In this document: piece by piece, positions 59,782 to 64,000 of the stretch | How positions within the stretch are numbered: the stretch's first letter is position 1 | Layout of the letters: every line of letters starts with the position of its first letter | NCBI RefSeq assembly: GCF_028858725.1 | Contig: NC_084765.1 | Coordinates: forward strand, 7,581,501 to 7,645,500 | Length of the DNA stretch: 64,000 nt | Source of the DNA: Colius striatus | Taxonomy: Eukaryota; Chordata; Aves; Coliiformes; Coliidae | Reading direction: 5' to 3' | The notes under the pieces: model-generated | Database searches by the model: none | Seen by the model: the letters and a program-made list of their open reading frames with translations, nothing else | What the model was told of the DNA's origin: nothing | Translations under genes and position numbers: made by a program

Positions 59782-60919
59782 TACAATGTACCAACCAGTA
59801 TGCTACAGACCTTTTCTCCAGTTACTGATATCGCCATGTACATCCCTCTTTTGTGGGAAGATGGGCAAGGGACATGCTCATGACCTAATGACTTGTATTA
59901 ATTCATTTTTAATATACCAGCTTATTACCTCAGAAACTGCATAGAAACAGCTTTTTACTCTTTTCACATACAGTATCTAATTACTGCAGTCCTACTTTGG
60001 GAAAAAAAATGAGACACTAGCTTTTCTTAACAAACTAGAGCCTGAACTTGAAAGGGCACTTTTAAGAACATCATTGCAAGGGTCTTTACTAGTAAAATAT
60101 TTTCTTCAATACCCACTTTTACTGTAGTGAAATGCAGCTAGGATTAGAAAGAAACCTAATGTTTAAACAGACAAGTTATAATAGCTTATAACAATTTAGA
60201 ATTATACTGTGACCTTCCTATCCAGAGGAAAGGTTTGACACAACCTGATCCACAACCTTTTTCTCCACACTGTTTTTCTGTCCCGGTTTGGGCCAGAGGT
60301 GCTGCAGAAGGTATCCAGCAGCCCTCTCGTTCGTGGCTTTACAAGTGCAACTTGTACAACTGGCCCTTGTCTCTAACCCCCATTGCAATGCAGAGACAGC
60401 ACACGTGGCCCAACACCCTGTGTTGGCATTCCGCAGCAAGGCTGTTCACAGAGTTCATAGTGACAGCTGCTCCTTCTGACAACAGAATAACATACAATTG
60501 TTTGTGGGCTGTTGGTTACGCTGTTTCCTGGGAGGAATTATGCCACATGGAGCATAATTGGCCTCACGCTTTTCGCACTTTACCAAAGCCATACTCTTGT
60601 TCACACAGTGTGAATGACAGCAGTTCTGTGATGGAGAGAGAATGAGACACATCACCCCTCTGGGCCTTCTGTCTTCTCTGCCACATAAGAGGACAGATTT
60701 ATGTGGCTAAAATTCTGGTTTTGTGTGTATATAGATGTATAAGTAGATGTTACTGAAGCAACTACATGAAAACAACTTTCCCTCCAAAATAAGGGGTAAG
60801 CTTTCTACACAGGTGCTTTCTTTTTTACTGTATAATGTGAGCTGTTACATGTATATTTTTATATACCCAACTTAGATAAGGTTGGTTGGTTTTAAATGTA
60901 CTGGTTTTAAAATAAGCAC

Positions 60920-60925
60920 AATAAA
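60920..60925 (+). terminator. Proximal poly(A) signal AATAAA for RCN1
   Basis: Canonical hexamer about 1.14 kb after the stop codon. The sequence after it (TACTTCTTTTTGATACTGTG) is moderately T-rich, a plausible but not strong downstream element. Confidence 0.55.
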
Positions 60926-61667
60926 ACCAATACTTCTTTTTGATACTGTGAAGGTGCAATAACACTAACACAGACTTGCATAGGGAGACAATACGAGAGC
61001 ACAAGCTAAACTTTTAAAGCCAGTAGTTCCCAAAGCACTGGGTCATTGGCAGCTCCTGCAGCACTGGGTGGTCGTCTACAAACAGCAGTTGGATACATAA
61101 CACCAACTGTTTCTTCTTCACCTTATTAAAAATGAAAGAAATAGTTAGAAGTCCAAAATACAGAGTTGCTATTGCTATCACTAGAATTTGTTCTGAACAT
61201 TAATACTGGGAGATTAGGGCTCCACAGCAGTGTTCACTTGGAGGTTCCTTGAAGGTTTGGTGGACAGCATCATACAACCATCCACAGAGGAGGAGCTTAG
61301 CAACTCTGAGCTTACAATACACAGCAGCAATTTAACAAACTTGTGAAAAATCATGAGAATGCAGAAGTGTGACCTCTATAAACTGTGTTTTTTTCTATAA
61401 GGTCATAGAAGAACTGTGGTGAAATACCTTACATCTTCCAATTGAAGAGAATTAAATACCAGAGTCTGGCAGAGATTGCTTGTTCTTGCTAGCACAATTA
61501 AGCTTTTGGTGTGCATTTCTTATGACATTGTCAAAAATGTCTCTGAAAAGTCCCTACCTCTTTCACTAACATACAACAGGACAAATGTCATAAGACATAA
61601 GTGAACATCTACTTTTCCAGTACTCTCAATTTAAATAAATGTCTAAATGCAGTGTTATCTGATAAGC

Positions 61668-61673
61668 AATAAA
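61668..61673 (+). terminator. Distal poly(A) signal AATAAA for RCN1
   Basis: Canonical hexamer about 1.9 kb after the stop codon. A GT-rich downstream element follows 25-40 bases later, as expected for a functional cleavage site. Confidence 0.6.
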
Positions 61674-61699
61674 ATTGTATCTTGGCACGTGCAAAAGAT

Positions 61700-64000
61700 T
61701 GTCTGTTTTGTTCATGACTTGGATTTGGAAAGGTTTATAGTGTTTAGTAACCCTAACAATTTCAATAACTTTAGTAGTCCTTTTGTACTAAATTTTGTCA
61801 TTTTTATATTTTAGTGACAGATTTGCAGTGCTCTGCACTCAGATTATTATATTCTACTGTTTCGGGAAACAATACCTTAAAAGACCTCCAAAAAAAAAAG
61901 CTGCTTTTCCTGCAAGTAAAACTGTGGCTCAGACTGGATACTAAGCCAAGGATTTTCACTGAAGCCCAAGGGAAGGTTGTTTGCTAACTCTTGTTGATAT
62001 TCAGTGGGAGCTGGGTGCTGAGACACTAAGCATTGTTGCCTTCAGCTAAATATGACACTTCCAGATCCACTGCCTACTGTCCCAACGAAAAAACTGCATC
62101 TGAGCTTTGACAGGCAATCACATTTTCTTCCATGTTACTCATTGAATTGAGAATAGAATTAGCATCTCATGAGAGAGAAATCATGTTCGCGTGTTTGTTC
62201 TGAATTCCTGTGAGTGCTTGGAACACATTGGGCATTTTCCAGTATAAAAACTACACTTAGATGACTAAGAATGCTGAAATCAGAGGAATTATTCGTGCAA
62301 ACACAACCAGAAATTTAGACTTGTAGGATTTTACAATGAAATCTTTTTTACAAAACAAATGGTACTCAGACAGAGGATCTGGCCACAAAAAAGGCAAATG
62401 TACCAATTAGAATGAGGTTTAAAAGAATCAAATTATTTATCAATAAGGTAAATTATTGGGTAACGTCATATTAAGATGAGGAGCATTTTCAGGAAGCAGA
62501 ATATAGAAATATGTTATAGAGAACATAAGTATCACTGATGATATTTCAGTCTAAAGGCTACCTTCTTTCTGCAGCTCTTCATAGTGTTTCACTTGCAACG
62601 TTCAGAGATGCACAGTACATTTCATGCACTAAATTTTCCTTTCAAGCTCAATGCACTAAGGAAGAGTAACTCCAAAAGAGACTAGAGCTTCTGGGTTTAA
62701 ATTTAACACTATTTAAGGAAAGCAAACCTTTGCTAGGGGATATAACTGTTAACATTGTGATTTTTCAAAGCCAAGGTTTCTAATGGGGTTTGATTGTTCC
62801 AGAGATAATATTTTTTTCCTAGGTAACATATTTCAAGTCATATTACGAGCAAATGTTACAGAATTTTAGTGTAATGTGAAATACTGTAACGTCAGATAGC
62901 ATTATTTATCTGCTTAATATGACTAAACCCATTAATTGCTGGGAGCCATACTTCATCCCAGAAACATGAAAATCCATTTTGTCCCTATTTTGTCAGTTAT
63001 TGTCGATTTTCTTAATGAATTGTGACGTAGTGAAATTCTGTTGGGAAATGTATTTATAGTATTTCCAACTGCAGGTTCTGTATGGTAACTCTTATTACAT
63101 AGATCCTCCATTAACTTAGTGTTTTCGTTATGCCTATGCCACACCATATCAAAAGTGCATTTTTCTTGGATATCTGAAATAGCCATTAATATTGCACATG
63201 CAGTTTTAATTATTGGAATTTATGAAGTGAACTAAGTGGATAATGTTCATTGTTTTTCCATTTAATGATTCAATCAGGTTAAATCTGTCTCCTATTCCAA
63301 TCAAAGTACTGCACATAACTCCCTGAGGAAAGGAGATTGCAGCCCATCCTGATCTAACTACAGAAGTATCTTACAATAGTTGCATAATGCTTTCCTATTT
63401 GCTATGCAGAAGTTGATCTTGATTCCAGTGAAGTTCATGGCAGAACTCCTAGTCCCTATATAGAAGGACTAAAGCCTCGACAACCCAAAAGGCAGACAGA
63501 ACAATGGAATGGTGGGACTGGAGGTTAGAAATAACCTTGTGACTAGTGCATTCTCACTACTACTGAACACTAACCTTTTAGGAATTTAGATTGATTGATA
63601 CTCATGTAAGATAGCTGGGGCATAAGCGTAGGTCATAGAAGTCAGTGTCTAATGTTTTACTGGTCTGTTCAAGTAAACAGCCACTTTATTGAGCAATAGT
63701 GGTGTCATTCCTAGACAGCCAGGTACCTGTAGCAAATGGAACTAGTTTTACAGATTACAGGACGAAAGAAAACATTTCAAGGCCAAAGATTTTGCAAAAC
63801 CTGACTTGGCTTGTAGCCAAGCACTTGGGAGCATCCACCAGGCCTTTCTCCTTTCATCATTCCTATTTAGGGTGTGTTGTATTCCATTTAGTATGTCCAG
63901 CAAGGACAATATTAACCATGTTCTTTAATTACAAAGGAAGGACTTAGGGTTATTTTCCGTTGAAGTTTCAGGTACCAGTAAGACTGATGTCCCCCAACTC
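61700..64000. other. 3' flank of RCN1
   Basis: No exon, repeat family or RNA gene recognised. Frames at 62953-63186 (minus) and 63699-63947 (plus) have no known features. By synteny WT1 would be expected beyond this edge, but none of it is seen. Confidence 0.6.

Larger units (their letters stand above)
59782..61690 (+). other. RCN1 3' untranslated region (probable extent)
   Basis: Follows the TGA without a further splice signal that I can support. Two AATAAA hexamers lie at 60920-60925 and 61668-61673, the second followed by a GT-rich stretch (TGTCTGTTTTGTTC). The UTR would be about 1.2 or 1.9 kb depending on the site used. The downstream end is inferred. Confidence 0.6.

Noticed and set aside
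60280..60330. CTGTCCCGGTTTGGGCCAGA as the start of an avian LTR
   Set aside because: Only a brief resemblance, with no matching end or duplication. It lies in the RCN1 3' UTR.
1..64000. CRISPR arrays, operons, tRNA or rRNA genes, phage or bacterial features
   Set aside because: None seen. Introns, CpG island, CR1 and endogenous retroviruses show vertebrate nuclear DNA, and the tandem units at 1,145 lack CRISPR-like unique spacers.

Overview
The window looks like bird nuclear DNA. It has CR1 LINE tails of the avian type, including the 3' motif around ATTCTATGA. It has avian-style endogenous retroviruses, and one multi-exon vertebrate gene whose protein reads clearly as reticulocalbin-1 (RCN1). 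The sequence alone does not identify the species.

Layout: about 1-43,190 is non-coding flank with no gene that I can recognise. It holds an LTR-like block with an unusual array of hairpin-forming units (about 1,110-1,699), three CR1 fragments (3,613-3,880, 31,141-31,330 and 41,430-41,647), traces of old palindromic repeats, an isolated CpG-rich patch (29,680-29,800), an orphan coding-like segment on the minus strand (22,107-22,310), and a complete solo LTR (42,168-42,576) with a 9-bp terminal inverted repeat and a 4-bp target duplication. In other vertebrates RCN1 lies between PAX6 and WT1, so this flank is probably part of the PAX6-RCN1 interval. That is inference from known synteny, because neither neighbour is in the window.

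From 43,200 to about 61,700 lies RCN1 on the plus strand: a CpG-island promoter with a CCAAT box and an ER-stress-element-like motif, six coding exons with GT-AG introns in consistent phase, and a long 3' UTR with two AATAAA signals. The assembled product is 319 residues: a signal peptide, six EF-hand loops and a C-terminal HDEL signal, which together describe a soluble calcium-binding protein of the ER lumen.

Intron 2 of RCN1 (about 8 kb) is mostly a nearly complete class II (betaretrovirus/ERVK-like) provirus in antisense orientation (47,722-54,135). It has two LTRs that differ at 6 of about 267 aligned positions plus a 14-bp indel, a perfect 6-bp target duplication (CTTCAG), a tRNA-Trp-type primer binding site, a polypurine tract, and gag, dUTPase/protease and pol remnants. 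No env is recognisable. Stops and frameshifts break gag and pol. The host gene's exons and splice sites are untouched. The final 2.3 kb (61,700-64,000) shows nothing recognisable.
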